A stretch of DNA of 42,475 nt from Bacteroidales bacterium (GCA_016783885.1 JADHVR010000031.1:1-42475); one strand, 5' to 3'; numbered from the stretch's first letter, positions 25,576-34,472 are shown. Program-made: numbers and translations. Notes: generated by a model not told the origin, from the letters alone.

Positions 25576-25923
25576 TTAACGCATTTGAGAAGATTTAACA
25601 ATGGCAGTTAAGATGTTTATTATTTCTTCTATTTCGTTAAGGTAATCAGAATAGTCTAAATCCACCAATTTGCTAGCCTGATATAGTCGTAACCAGTATC
25701 TTGTTTCGCGGGCTTCTTTAGAAGAAATTGCCATCTTTGCCGTAAAATCTTTTTTCGAGATTCCTGCTATTGCCTCTTCTACATTTGCGCCAATACTTGT
25801 TCCGCTTTTTAAAAGTTGTTTTGAAAGAATATATTCTTTCTCACTTATTAAAGTTTTGTAGAGTTCTATTATTTTTAATGCAAAATTGAAAGATTTATCT
25901 TGTATTATATTTTCTCTTTTCAT
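25576..25923 (-). CDS. Four-helix-bundle (S23/IVP family) protein
   Basis: A 115-residue all-helical protein with the family hallmarks: LYKTLISEKEYILSKQLLKS near the start, SGTSIGANVEEA in the centre (about 41-52), KKDFTAKMAISSKEARETRY and a closing amphipathic helix. This family (TIGR02436) was first found as ORFs in 23S rRNA intervening sequences, and its relatives include the Avd accessory proteins of diversity-generating retroelements. Many Bacteroidota carry solitary copies of unknown role. No rRNA, reverse transcriptase or template repeat is nearby. It is placed between gldA and gldF, and both flanks are AT-rich with GAATTTTAAAT-like words in inverted orientation, which hints at insertion. 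Confidence 0.9.
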   Translation of the reverse strand: MKRENIIQDKSFNFALKIIELYKTLISEKEYILSKQLLKSGTSIGANVEEAIAGISKKDFTAKMAISSKEARETRYWLRLYQASKLVDLDYSDYLNEIEEIINILTAIVKSSQMR

Positions 25924-25966
25924 AATAAATAATTTAAAATTTATAATTTAAAATTCAACATTTCTT

Positions 25967-26896
25967 TTAGTTCATGGTCAGTTCACGGAATACATCTTCA
26001 AGTTTAGTTTCCACCGGAGTCATTTCTGTGAGATACCAACCTTTATCAACACATAGTTTAAAAATACTTTTCCTCGATGAAAGTTCGGGTTTGCTCTGGA
26101 TTTCGAAAGAGTTGTCTTCGCCCGTTACAAAATCAACAACACCAACAGTTTCCACTTCCTGCAGCGCTTTGAAGATATCGTTTTTATCACCCTCTTCAAT
26201 TTTTATTTTAAGAATTTCTTTACCTTCTGATTGTTTCCTTAAGTCTTTTGATGTTCCGTCTGCTACAATTTTTCCTTTGTTAATAATTAGTATCCGGTCG
26301 CAGGTAGCTTCCACCTCGGCAAGTATGTGAGAACTCAGAAGAACAGTTTTTTCCCGCCCTATTTTTTTAATCAGTTCACGAATTTCAACTATCTGGTTAG
26401 GGTCGAGTCCTACAGTAGGCTCATCTAATATCAACACATCCGGATCGTGAATCAATGTTTGTGCAAGACCTACGCGCTGCTGGTAACCTTTTGAAAGCTC
26501 ACCGATTTTTTTATGTTTTTCACCTTCCAGCCCGCATACATTTATCATCTCGAGAATTTTTTCTTTGATCTTTGATTTTTCAATTCCCTGTAACTCTGCA
26601 ACGAATTTGAGGTAATCGATAACCGGCATATCGCTGTATAACGGATTGTTCTCCGGAAGGTAACCGATATTCTTTTTTATTTCATCGGGTTGTTCGTAAA
26701 TAGAATAATCCCCGACGTAAATATTGCCTTCGTTAGGAGTAAGATAGGTGGTGATAGCCTTCATGGTTGTGGTCTTTCCGGCGCCGTTTGGCCCCAGAAA
26801 TCCTAATATCTCACCTGTTTTCACCCTGAAGGAAATGTTATCAACGGCGCGTTGTGCTCCGTATTTTTTTGTCAGATTTTCTACAACTATATCCAT
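25967..26896 (-). CDS. gldA: GldA-like ABC transporter ATPase
   Basis: A 309-residue ATPase with Walker A GPNGAGKTT (35-43), the signature ELSKGYQQRVGLAQ, Walker B with VLILDEPTVGLDP and the switch His in LLSSHIL. A C-terminal extension of about 80 residues follows, ending with EDVFRELTMN, typical of GldA/NatA-type drives for ABC-2 permeases. It is the first gene of the operon leading through the S23/IVP gene to gldF, gldG, DUF4340 and the sulfotransferase. No perfect TAnnTTTG box was found directly upstream. The 194 bp upstream are AT-rich without other features. Confidence 0.92.
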   Translation of the reverse strand: MDIVVENLTKKYGAQRAVDNISFRVKTGEILGFLGPNGAGKTTTMKAITTYLTPNEGNIYVGDYSIYEQPDEIKKNIGYLPENNPLYSDMPVIDYLKFVAELQGIEKSKIKEKILEMINVCGLEGEKHKKIGELSKGYQQRVGLAQTLIHDPDVLILDEPTVGLDPNQIVEIRELIKKIGREKTVLLSSHILAEVEATCDRILIINKGKIVADGTSKDLRKQSEGKEILKIKIEEGDKNDIFKALQEVETVGVVDFVTGEDNSFEIQSKPELSSRKSIFKLCVDKGWYLTEMTPVETKLEDVFRELTMN

Positions 26897-27090
26897 AGTT
26901 TAAAATTTTTTGCAAAAGAAACAATCAATAAGAAGATTTACAAATTATTAAAAAGCTTTTTAACAAAATTTAACATCAATAAATTGTTTCATTGTTTCAT
27001 TGCTATTTAAGTATTACTAATTTTTATAAAAGCCATCATTTGTTAGATTTTTTAACCATTTAACAATAAAGCCATTCAGCCATTCAACCA

Positions 27091-27537
27091 TTAAAACTCC
27101 CTTCTTTCCAAATCTCTTTTCGTATCTTTTGTTTTCAGTGATTCCCTTTTATCGTAAAGCTTCTTCCCTTTAGCGACGGCTATTTCGAGCTTAGCTAATC
27201 CTTTTTCATTTATAAAAAGAAATGTCGGAATAATTGCAAATCCTTTTTCCTTAACTTTGGTCGAAAGTCGTTTTAGTTCGCGTTTTGTTAACAGAAGTTT
27301 TCTTTCACGTTTGGGTTCGTGATTATAATGAGTTCCATATTTATATTCGGCAATGTGCATATTGAATACAAAAAGTTCATCCTCTTTGAAATTGCAATAC
27401 GAATCCACCAGGCTTGCTTTTCCATGCCTGATGGATTTTATTTCCGTACCCATCAGTTGAATTCCTGCCACGAATTTTTCAAACAGAAAATACTCATAGA
27501 AAGCTTTACGGTTCTTTATTTTTATATGGTTGTCCAA
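27091..27537 (-). CDS. smpB: SsrA-binding protein SmpB
   Basis: This 148-residue RNA-binding protein is required for tmRNA-mediated rescue of stalled ribosomes. The OB-fold begins KNRKAFYEYFLFEKFVAGIQ. The conserved GTEIKSIR segment, the central HIAEYKYGTHYNHEPKRERKLLL block and the C-terminal basic tail (GKKLYDKRESLKTKDTKRD) that inserts into the decoding path are all present. The length is standard. It begins 9 bp after the stop of the small membrane protein gene, so the two are likely cotranscribed. The tmRNA gene itself was not seen nearby. Confidence 0.97.
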   Translation of the reverse strand: MDNHIKIKNRKAFYEYFLFEKFVAGIQLMGTEIKSIRHGKASLVDSYCNFKEDELFVFNMHIAEYKYGTHYNHEPKRERKLLLTKRELKRLSTKVKEKGFAIIPTFLFINEKGLAKLEIAVAKGKKLYDKRESLKTKDTKRDLERREF

Positions 27538-27546
27538 TATGAAAGC

Positions 27547-27915
27547 CTATGCCTGAGAACCTGATTTGTCTTTTTTAATCTTTAACAATAAAACAAAACC
27601 TATAATTAAATAAACAAGCATAATTGCAATCCACATCATTGCCATATATTTGTTATCGGCGAATTGGTAATTGATGCCTACGACAAGAGCTACTGCAGCA
27701 AAAATAAAATTTAAAATTACAAAAAATAAATTTTTCGACCGGAATGAAAATAATGCCCAGATAATATTGCTGAATCCGGCTGCAAGCAGTATATATCCAA
27801 TTAAATTCTCACCATTAATAAAGAAGATTGTTCCGGTGATCCCGAACAATAAGATATTTATTACAACAAATATTTTTGTAATAAGCGGGATGGTTTTCTT
27901 TTGATTTTCATCCAT
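27547..27915 (-). CDS. Small four-helix membrane protein, unknown
   Basis: A 122-residue protein with four hydrophobic segments (about 10-30, 37-55, 62-80 and 92-112) and a short lysine-rich C-terminal tail (KIKKDKSGSQA). No family was recognised. I use the ATG at 27915 (MDENQKKTIP); the longer frame from 27996 would begin upstream of the probable promoter box at 27951-27958. It lies directly before smpB, but its hydrophobic nature gives no hint of a shared function. Confidence 0.75.
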   Translation of the reverse strand: MDENQKKTIPLITKIFVVINILLFGITGTIFFINGENLIGYILLAAGFSNIIWALFSFRSKNLFFVILNFIFAAVALVVGINYQFADNKYMAMMWIAIMLVYLIIGFVLLLKIKKDKSGSQA

Positions 27916-27950
27916 TGAAAGAAATTTAATTTTATCATAAAAAAGAATGT

Positions 27951-27958
27951 CAAAAGTA
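27951..27958 (-). promoter_or_regulatory. Putative -7 box of membrane protein-smpB operon
   Basis: The minus strand reads TACTTTTG, a perfect TAnnTTTG element. The start site would be near 27944, about 29 nt before the ATG at 27915. Confidence 0.4.
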
Positions 27959-28007
27959 ATTAATTTTTTATAAAAGTGTAAAATTTTACATCTCAACGAA
28001 AAGTATA

Positions 28008-30749
28008 TTATCTGAGGATAATTTTTTGAATTGATTTATTTCCTCCCGATTGAACTCTCACAAAATAAACTCCTTTTGCTTTTCCTGTAAGATCAATCTG
28101 CTTGATGCTTTCTGTATTCCAAACTTCCGGCTTTTCCTGATAAATTATCCTGCCATTAATGTCAGTAACTGTTAATTCAGTATTTTCTGAAATGTTTGTA
28201 CCTGACTTTATATTTATAATACCGGATGTGGGATTTGGGTAAACTGCCATATCTTCAATGTCAGGTTCATCAATTGAAGTTGACGGGTTGTAATTCCATG
28301 TTGCATAAAAAAATCCGCGACCATGCGTGGCTGCCAGCACGGTATTGTCAGCTTCCCTCATTTGAAGCATATCCACTCTAACGTTGGGTAATCCGGCGTC
28401 AGGCTCCCAAACTACGTCAATGTCGTTTGCCTTATTTGTTGTCCAAACTCCGATTTCGGTTGCCAGCATAACTTGCTTAGTATTTTCAGGGTGGTAAAGC
28501 GACCAGCGAATTGGCATATCAGGCAGGTTGCCTGATATGTCCTGCCATGTTTGTCCACCGTCATAAGTCTGCCATACAGAAGGAACGCCATAATTAGAGA
28601 AAGTTACAAGTAATGTATCTTCTGAACCACCGACTGAAACTGAAGACAAATAAGCTATCGGGAAATCGTTTGAGCCGATATCATCTGCCAGTGGAGATGT
28701 TTGAGCATTGGTTACTTTAAACAGCTTTCCGTTCTGTGAACCTACAAATAATGTTGTTGTTCCTGAAGGTGAATAAGGAGAAACTTTAATACATGAAAAA
28801 TAAACATTCAACCCGGTATTCAAATTAACAAGCTGATCATTAGGATTATTGGGTATCCCTGTTATTCTTAGTATCCTGTTTAAATAGTTTCCAGAGAATG
28901 TTACACCGTTTGCATACAGAATATTTAATTCGCTATCGTAATCGGCAGGATTAATAAAAATTCCTGTGCCATAATTTCCCATTGAATTATAATAGTTCCA
29001 GTTGTAAAAAATAGTATAACTGTTGTAATAAACAGAAGTAATCATTATTTGAGGCTCATTTTCATCGAAGAAACAATACGCACCATCGCCACCATCAATC
29101 ATGTCATTAATATCCAAAGGTTGCCCCATATATAATAGAGTACCGTTATCCTGTAATCCGCCTACAAAATAATTTTGGCCGGCTACGGGGTAAATGTCGC
29201 ATGTATAAAACTGCAGCGTACTGAAATTTATATTTTTTTCCTGGAAAACCGGATATGGTAATGTGGCATTTTCAGTATAGAAAATACCGCCATCGGTACC
29301 GTAAAGCATTATATCCGATGAACCGTCTTTATAGAGCTGTATATGCTGGTCGGCGTGGACATAATCATCACCGCCACCATAATACATTAAAGCCCAATCA
29401 GAAAGATGATTCCAGGAATTTCCGCCATTGCTTGTTTTCCAAACGTCTAATCCCCCGACATATAACTCATCGGGATTTGTTGGATTTACAGCATCTATGA
29501 AGGCATGCCATGATATACTTGCCCAGGATGGATCGCCTCCCGGCAAAGATTTCTGATTCCAGGTTTCACCGCCATCATCTGAACGAAGCACATATCTGCC
29601 ACGTGCATAATTGAAACCTGCACTGTTTAACCAACCGGCTCCTACAATCGCATAAACGATGTTTGGGTCGGAAGCAGCGCTTGCTAAAACTATCCTTCCC
29701 GGAATGTAGTACTCGGGATCATTTTGAATAATTTCCTCATAATCATCAAAGATGGTCCATGTCCCTACTGTACCTTCATCAGAGTAAAGGATAGTTGCTC
29801 CGCCATCGCCATTGAGGTTTTTCATAGTGCCGATAAATATCCTTCCATTTGAAGCTATTTCTATATCGGCAGGAGCATAAGGTTCGGTTTCACCCACAAT
29901 GTCAGGCAATACTTGCTCCCATGTCTGTCCTCCGTCAGCTGACCTGTACAAGCCGTCGGAAGGCTCACTTTGGTGGCTCACGCCATGATAAGCGCCTGAA
30001 ACGACCCCTGCATAAATAACACTTGCTCCGTTTTCATCATTTACTTTTATATCGGTGATGTATTTAAAATCTTCGGTTGAAGGGAGTAATTCCCAGTTTT
30101 CTCCTCCGTCAGTTGATTTCCAGATACCTATTCCTACTCCGGAAGATTCCCTGTAAATGATCCTTGCAGTAAAAGGTTCACCTGTTCCCATATAGAATAT
30201 TTGCGGATTATTGGGATCATATACAATACAACTTATGGATAAGCTTGGCCAGAAATCATTGACGGTTTGCCAACTTGTATTAGTGCTGGTGATATTATTA
30301 TTGTACCAAAGCCCACCTGTAATGCCGCCAGCCCATACTTTATTTCCTGATGCATCGTTCGGATCCCACATAACTGCTCGTGTCCTGCCACCCATATTTG
30401 AACCTGTTTCGGTCCATTCAATGTCCTTGCCTCCTGATTTCAGTTGTTGATCACTGATACGTTCTTTGGTGTATTTGTATGCTTTGTATAATCGCTCTGT
30501 AGGAACCCTCTTTAATTCAGGGTCAATAATCATGAAGTAATTTTGGAGAGATGCTAACTCAGGATGTTCGGGTTTTTTAATATCATCTTTATCAGTTTTG
30601 ATAATGTCATCAACCTTATTGTATTCCTGTGCAAGAAATTTTTCATATTCAGCCCTTTTATCAGTATTTTCACTCTTGTTGATAAAAAGTCCTGCAACGA
30701 TTGCCATAGAAAGAAGGGCAATTCCGAAAAAAGTAAAATTTTTATTCAT
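28008..30749 (-). CDS. T9SS-secreted BNR/sortilin-like beta-propeller protein
   Basis: This 913-residue protein has an N-terminal membrane or signal helix (about 6-24) and a charged linker (25-105). A long propeller region (about 110-810) contains repeated Asp-box like motifs (IWKSTDGGENWELL, LYRSADGGQTWEQV, VLRSDDGGETWNQK, VWKTSNGGNSWNHL, VWQTYDGGQTWQDI). A type A T9SS sorting domain closes it (about 830-913, VYPNPTSGIINIKS with IIYQEKPE). Such proteins resemble sialidase or xyloglucanase propellers in fold, but no catalytic residues were recognised. It is probably released or anchored at the surface. A related propeller protein without sorting domain is encoded at 31365-34472, and the hicBA module lies between the two. 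Confidence 0.9.
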   Translation of the reverse strand: MNKNFTFFGIALLSMAIVAGLFINKSENTDKRAEYEKFLAQEYNKVDDIIKTDKDDIKKPEHPELASLQNYFMIIDPELKRVPTERLYKAYKYTKERISDQQLKSGGKDIEWTETGSNMGGRTRAVMWDPNDASGNKVWAGGITGGLWYNNNITSTNTSWQTVNDFWPSLSISCIVYDPNNPQIFYMGTGEPFTARIIYRESSGVGIGIWKSTDGGENWELLPSTEDFKYITDIKVNDENGASVIYAGVVSGAYHGVSHQSEPSDGLYRSADGGQTWEQVLPDIVGETEPYAPADIEIASNGRIFIGTMKNLNGDGGATILYSDEGTVGTWTIFDDYEEIIQNDPEYYIPGRIVLASAASDPNIVYAIVGAGWLNSAGFNYARGRYVLRSDDGGETWNQKSLPGGDPSWASISWHAFIDAVNPTNPDELYVGGLDVWKTSNGGNSWNHLSDWALMYYGGGDDYVHADQHIQLYKDGSSDIMLYGTDGGIFYTENATLPYPVFQEKNINFSTLQFYTCDIYPVAGQNYFVGGLQDNGTLLYMGQPLDINDMIDGGDGAYCFFDENEPQIMITSVYYNSYTIFYNWNYYNSMGNYGTGIFINPADYDSELNILYANGVTFSGNYLNRILRITGIPNNPNDQLVNLNTGLNVYFSCIKVSPYSPSGTTTLFVGSQNGKLFKVTNAQTSPLADDIGSNDFPIAYLSSVSVGGSEDTLLVTFSNYGVPSVWQTYDGGQTWQDISGNLPDMPIRWSLYHPENTKQVMLATEIGVWTTNKANDIDVVWEPDAGLPNVRVDMLQMREADNTVLAATHGRGFFYATWNYNPSTSIDEPDIEDMAVYPNPTSGIINIKSGTNISENTELTVTDINGRIIYQEKPEVWNTESIKQIDLTGKAKGVYFVRVQSGGNKSIQKIILR

Positions 30750-30857
30750 AATTGAAAGGTTTAAATGATTTTATAAGATGTAGTACAATATTAATGACAA
30801 TCGGTAAAATTAAAAAGTTGCGTTGAATTGTTATTTCTTTCGGTAAGGGAAAGAAAT

Positions 30858-30898
30858 ATGCAAACCTCTTAGAACCGAGAACCTCTTAGCGAGGTTTG
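30858..30898. repeat. Left copy of direct repeat flanking hicBA, with hairpin
   Basis: ATGCAAACCTCTTAG (30858-30872) is repeated exactly at 31312-31326. Within this copy CAAACCTC (30861-30868) pairs with GAGGTTTG (30891-30898), and a tighter AACCTC-ttagc-GAGGTT hairpin lies at 30880-30896. Bases after the repeat are also loosely similar in both copies. Confidence 0.7.
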
Positions 30899-30905
30899 TG
30901 GGGAC

Positions 30906-31085
30906 TTACTTATCCGATAACATTTTTATTATGTGTTTCGCAAGATTTTCCTTTATTTCTCTATGCCTGGGGATAGGTTGGGATATTTTGGTTTTAGGAT
31001 TATGATACCAATCATGTTTTCCTCCATGCCTGATAAAAGTACAACCGGCTTTTTCGAGTTTCTTAATTAATTCTTTCCTTTTCAT
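30906..31085 (-). CDS. hicA: HicA family mRNA interferase toxin
   Basis: This short 59-residue gene starts MKRKELIKKLEKAGCTFIRH and contains GGKHDWYHNP and ISQPIPRHREIKENLAKHII. The dsRBD-like fold with the catalytic His in the GGKHD motif and the following PRH are hallmarks of HicA, which cleaves mRNA when free of its antitoxin. The ATG overlaps the hicB stop codon by 4 bp (ATGA on the minus strand), indicating translational coupling. The antitoxin is upstream, the less common hicB-hicA order. The module is enclosed by 15-bp direct repeats and sits between two long propeller genes. Confidence 0.9.
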   Translation of the reverse strand: MKRKELIKKLEKAGCTFIRHGGKHDWYHNPKTKISQPIPRHREIKENLAKHIIKMLSDK

Positions 31086-31273
31086 GCGATCTCAAGTTCA
31101 TCAACTTTCCGAACATAAGGAATAGTACCACTTATTAATTCCTGATAAACATCTTTAAGATTCTCTTTCAATTCTTCTAATGTTTCTCCTTGTGTTTTAT
31201 AATCGGGATATTCTTCTAAATATCCAATCCACATATCCTCATCTTGCCAATAAACAAATTTTTTTGTTTTCAT
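31082..31273 (-). CDS. hicB: HicB family antitoxin, short form
   Basis: A 63-residue protein with the HicB pattern: WQDEDMWIGYLEEYPDYKTQ (partial RNase H-like fold), then GETLEELKENLKDVYQELIS. It ends soon after, so the C-terminal ribbon-helix-helix or HTH DNA-binding domain of longer HicB proteins is missing. Autoregulation would need another route. I use the ATG at 31273 (MKTKKFVYWQ). The longer frame from 31417 crosses the end of the upstream gene and the repeat. It overlaps hicA by 4 bp. Confidence 0.85.
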   Translation of the reverse strand: MKTKKFVYWQDEDMWIGYLEEYPDYKTQGETLEELKENLKDVYQELISGTIPYVRKVDELEIA

Positions 31274-31291
31274 TATATTATATGTTTTTGA

Positions 31292-31299
31292 CAAAAATA
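31292..31299 (-). promoter_or_regulatory. Putative -7 box of hicBA
   Basis: The minus strand reads TATTTTTG, a perfect TAnnTTTG element, 18 nt before the hicB ATG. A TTTG (31318-31315) within the direct repeat is only 15 nt upstream, shorter than the usual spacing. Confidence 0.4.
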
Positions 31300-31311
31300 G
31301 TAAAAAATGCG

Positions 31312-31326
31312 ATGCAAACCTCTTAG
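31312..31326. repeat. Right copy of direct repeat flanking hicBA
   Basis: ATGCAAACCTCTTAG is an exact 15-bp copy of 30858-30872, on the other side of hicBA. It ends 38 bp before the stop codon of the propeller gene, and may also contribute to the hicBA promoter. Confidence 0.7.
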
Positions 31327-31364
31327 CCGTTCTAAACCGCGAAGATGTTTGCGGGATGGAAGTC

Positions 31365-34300
31365 TTATTTATCTTCCTCCCAAAACTCCTCTTTCGTAAT
31401 GATCTTGAATCCTTCAATATCTTCCTTTGCCAGTTGTTTATCCAAACCCGGTAGTTCTTCTTTCATGATTTCATCAACAAGTACTCTTTTATCATTTACC
31501 TGATTAGAAAGATTTCCTAATCTTTTAATCTGCGATTGCGTTGGTTTCCCCTGATAACTTAACACGGCGCTGTAAATATCGGCGATCTTTTCCCTTAACT
31601 TTTCTTCGCCTGTAATGGCAATACCTGTTTTTGTTGCAACCAGTTCTTTGTGCAATTCTTCCATTTCATTTGAAAGGGTTGTCAACTTTTTACCGAGAGA
31701 TTTGTTATTAGCCTTAGCTGATTTTTCTTTTGCCTGGTCACCGATATCTGTAACCTGTTTGTCGATAAAGGCAAGATCTTGTAATAGGTTGTATGCCTCC
31801 ATCAGGGTTTTCAGTCTTTTATCACGACTTTCGGCTGAGTGGGGAATGGTTTCATCATAAACCACACTTACCTTGCCTTCATAAGTGTTGTCGCCTTTTA
31901 TAATTTTTACCGTATATTCTCCGGGAGGGTATGTCGGTCCGTACATTGCCCTATATGCAAGCAAAGGTGAACTGGGAACTTTTGGTGGTTTCATGCGCAT
32001 ATGCCAGGGCACACGGTTTATACCTTTTCGCTTTCCGGCAGGTAGTTCTTTTATCTTTTCTCCATCATTATTGTAAATCTCGATAAACATATCACCGAAT
32101 ATATGTCTCTTTTTAAGATAATATGTAATAATTGAAGCTCCCTGAGGATTAGAGCCGACAAATTCATCATCGCCGGTCAGTCCCATTTCCCATCCTAAGT
32201 ATCCCAGCTCATAAGGTCTGGAATCAAGAAATGCAACATCTTGCTGAAGCGTTTCTTCAGTTAGTTGCCTTAAAGGTGTTATATCATCAATGATCATGAT
32301 ACCGCGGCCATGTGTTCCAATCACCAGGTCATTTTCCCTTTCCTGTATCACAAGGTCACGAACCGAAACATTTGGTAAATTGCCTTTAAACTGCGACCAA
32401 ACCTCTCCGCCATCAATTGAAACAAACAATCCGAATTCAGTACCAAGAAACAGCAAGTTTGGATTTACAGGGTCCTGGATCATCTTATAGCAATATCCTT
32501 TAATATTATCATCCGTTAATGAAGTCCACGTTTTACCAAAATTAGTTGTTTTAAACAAATAAGGTTGCATATCTCCTGTACGGTGCCCGTCAAACGTAAC
32601 GTAAGCTGTGGCTGTATCATAAAGACTTGGGCAAACATAACTGACCCATGTTCCGGGTTGTAAACCTGTAACTTTTTCCACAACATTTGTCCAGCTCTGG
32701 CCTCCGTCTTTGGTTATCTGCAGGTTTCCGTCATCGGTTCCAACCCAAATAACATTAGTGTCAAGCGGGGATTCATTTATAGTCCAGATTGTACAGTGAT
32801 TTTCGGCAGTTGAATTATCAATAGTAACCCCACCGGTTTCGTCTTGTTTCTGTTTTTCGGGATCATTTGTGGTAAGGTCAGGTGAAATTTTTTCCCACGA
32901 ATCTCCTTTATCTTCCGATTTGAACAAAAACTGAGAACCAACATACATCACATTCCTTGTCGGGCTGAAAGCAACAGGTGTGTTCCAGTTGAAGCGTAAT
33001 TCTTCCTTGCCTTCTTCAGCATAAGGCTTAATGTCTTTTGATTCTTTTGTGTCAATATATTTGCGTTTTATATTTCCTCCCTGGTATTGCCAGTAAAGTA
33101 TATTATCATCGTATTTATCGGGGAAAACATAAAATCCGTCGCCATATCCCACGCTGGTCCAATTGCGGTTCTGGATTCCGCTGGGACTTTTTGAGGGTGC
33201 CATCCAGGAGCCATTATCCTGTAAACCTCCGTAAACATTGTATGGCTCTTGATTATCAACTGTTACATGATAGAATTGAGAAACCGGCAGATTTCGAATA
33301 AAACGCCACGAACTGCCCTTGTCGTTTGAAACATATAAACCCCCGTCGGTTCCAAGGTAAAGAAAGTTATTATCTTTTTTACTGATCCAGAGTGCATGCA
33401 AATCACTATGAACATTACCACCTGTAATATAAGTTGGCATGAAATTCTTACCTCCGTTTTCGCTAAAGCTCAGGTAGTAACCCGGTTTATAAATTCTATT
33501 GGTGTCGATGGGATCGGCAACGATATATGAAAAATAAAAAGGACGTGCACCCATTACAGGTGTATCATTCATCTTTTTCCAGGTTATACCTTTATCCTCT
33601 GATTTGTATAATGCCGATTTTTCCGATTCGATAAGTGCGTAAACAATATTTGGGTCAACGGGTGAAATACTCACAGCTATCCTCCCTAAAGTGCCTTCGG
33701 ATATTCCTTCAGTAACTTTTTCCCATTCGTTGCCTCCGTCACGGGTTATATACAGCCCGCTACCAGTACCTCCGGATCTGAAGAAATAAGGAAGTCTTCT
33801 GAAATCCCACATGCCGGCATAAAGAATGTCCGGATTTTCAGGATCAATAGTGAGGTCGGAACAGCCGGTATTTTCATCAATATATAGTATTTTTTCCCAT
33901 GTCTCACCACCGTCATTTGTTTTATAAACCCCACGGTCTTTGTTAGCATTCCAAAGATGACCCAAAGCAGCTACATAAATAATATTAGGATCAGTTGGAT
34001 GGATCAAAATCCTTGCAATTCGTTCCGTGCTGTCCAAACCCATCCTTTTCCAGTTTTCTCCGCCATCCGTAGTCCTGTAAATGCCGTCTCCTACCGATAC
34101 GCTATTCCTCACCCTTGATTCCCCTGTGCCAACCCAGACAGTATCCGGGTGATCCTGATCGATTGTAATGGCTCCGATGCACTGATTGTGTTTATCAAAA
34201 ACCGGTTTAAACTTAACACCTCCGTTTTTACTTTTCCATACGCCACCACTCGCTGTGCCGACATAAATTATCCGCGGGTCTTTCTGAACTGCATCTAAAG

Positions 34301-34472
34301 CAGCAATACGTCCGCTCATAGTTGCAGACCCGATATGACGGGCTTCAATAGCACCAAAGATGTTTTTATTGACTTTTACTTTTTTGGTAGTTTGAGAATT
34401 TGCACTGATGAACACCGAAAGGCTCAATAAAATTAAAAAGGTATAACTCAAGTAGTTTGTGATTTTTTTCAT
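31365..34472 (-). CDS. Exported sortilin/BNR-like beta-propeller protein
   Basis: This 1035-residue protein has a signal peptide (1-27, ending FISANSQ) and two successive propeller halves (about 40-720) with Asp-box like repeats (VWKSKNGGVKFKPV, IYRTTDGGENWKRM, VYKTNDGGETWEKI, LYITRDGGNEWEKV, LFKSEDKGDSWEKI, LQITKDGGQSWTNV). A C-terminal Ig-like part (GEYTVKIIKGDNTYEG) and a helical segment (about 880-1035) complete it. This is the VPS10/sortilin-like family common in Bacteroidota, often annotated as glycosyl hydrolase although the enzymatic role is unproven. No T9SS sorting domain is present, so it is probably periplasmic. I use the ATG at 34472 (MKKITNYLSY) over that at 34490, for the usual basic signal start. 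Confidence 0.9.
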   Translation of the reverse strand: MKKITNYLSYTFLILLSLSVFISANSQTTKKVKVNKNIFGAIEARHIGSATMSGRIAALDAVQKDPRIIYVGTASGGVWKSKNGGVKFKPVFDKHNQCIGAITIDQDHPDTVWVGTGESRVRNSVSVGDGIYRTTDGGENWKRMGLDSTERIARILIHPTDPNIIYVAALGHLWNANKDRGVYKTNDGGETWEKILYIDENTGCSDLTIDPENPDILYAGMWDFRRLPYFFRSGGTGSGLYITRDGGNEWEKVTEGISEGTLGRIAVSISPVDPNIVYALIESEKSALYKSEDKGITWKKMNDTPVMGARPFYFSYIVADPIDTNRIYKPGYYLSFSENGGKNFMPTYITGGNVHSDLHALWISKKDNNFLYLGTDGGLYVSNDKGSSWRFIRNLPVSQFYHVTVDNQEPYNVYGGLQDNGSWMAPSKSPSGIQNRNWTSVGYGDGFYVFPDKYDDNILYWQYQGGNIKRKYIDTKESKDIKPYAEEGKEELRFNWNTPVAFSPTRNVMYVGSQFLFKSEDKGDSWEKISPDLTTNDPEKQKQDETGGVTIDNSTAENHCTIWTINESPLDTNVIWVGTDDGNLQITKDGGQSWTNVVEKVTGLQPGTWVSYVCPSLYDTATAYVTFDGHRTGDMQPYLFKTTNFGKTWTSLTDDNIKGYCYKMIQDPVNPNLLFLGTEFGLFVSIDGGEVWSQFKGNLPNVSVRDLVIQERENDLVIGTHGRGIMIIDDITPLRQLTEETLQQDVAFLDSRPYELGYLGWEMGLTGDDEFVGSNPQGASIITYYLKKRHIFGDMFIEIYNNDGEKIKELPAGKRKGINRVPWHMRMKPPKVPSSPLLAYRAMYGPTYPPGEYTVKIIKGDNTYEGKVSVVYDETIPHSAESRDKRLKTLMEAYNLLQDLAFIDKQVTDIGDQAKEKSAKANNKSLGKKLTTLSNEMEELHKELVATKTGIAITGEEKLREKIADIYSAVLSYQGKPTQSQIKRLGNLSNQVNDKRVLVDEIMKEELPGLDKQLAKEDIEGFKIITKEEFWEEDK

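Noticed and set aside
25576-25923. Diversity-generating retroelement around the Avd-like gene
   Set aside because: No reverse transcriptase, template repeat or variable repeat is found in the neighbourhood.
21053-26896. Evidence of a novel gliding system
   Set aside because: gldA, gldF, gldG and DUF4340 are a known cluster that is widespread even in non-gliding Bacteroidota.
26897-27090. Possible tmRNA or other RNA gene near smpB
   Set aside because: The stretch is AT-rich without tRNA-like or pseudoknot elements; nothing supports an RNA gene.
30861-30898. Intrinsic terminator after hicA
   Set aside because: A hairpin is possible but no T-run follows on the minus strand.
31274-31417. 48-residue N-terminal extension of HicB
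   Set aside because: It covers the repeat, a promoter box and the end of the propeller gene, and has no HicB resemblance.
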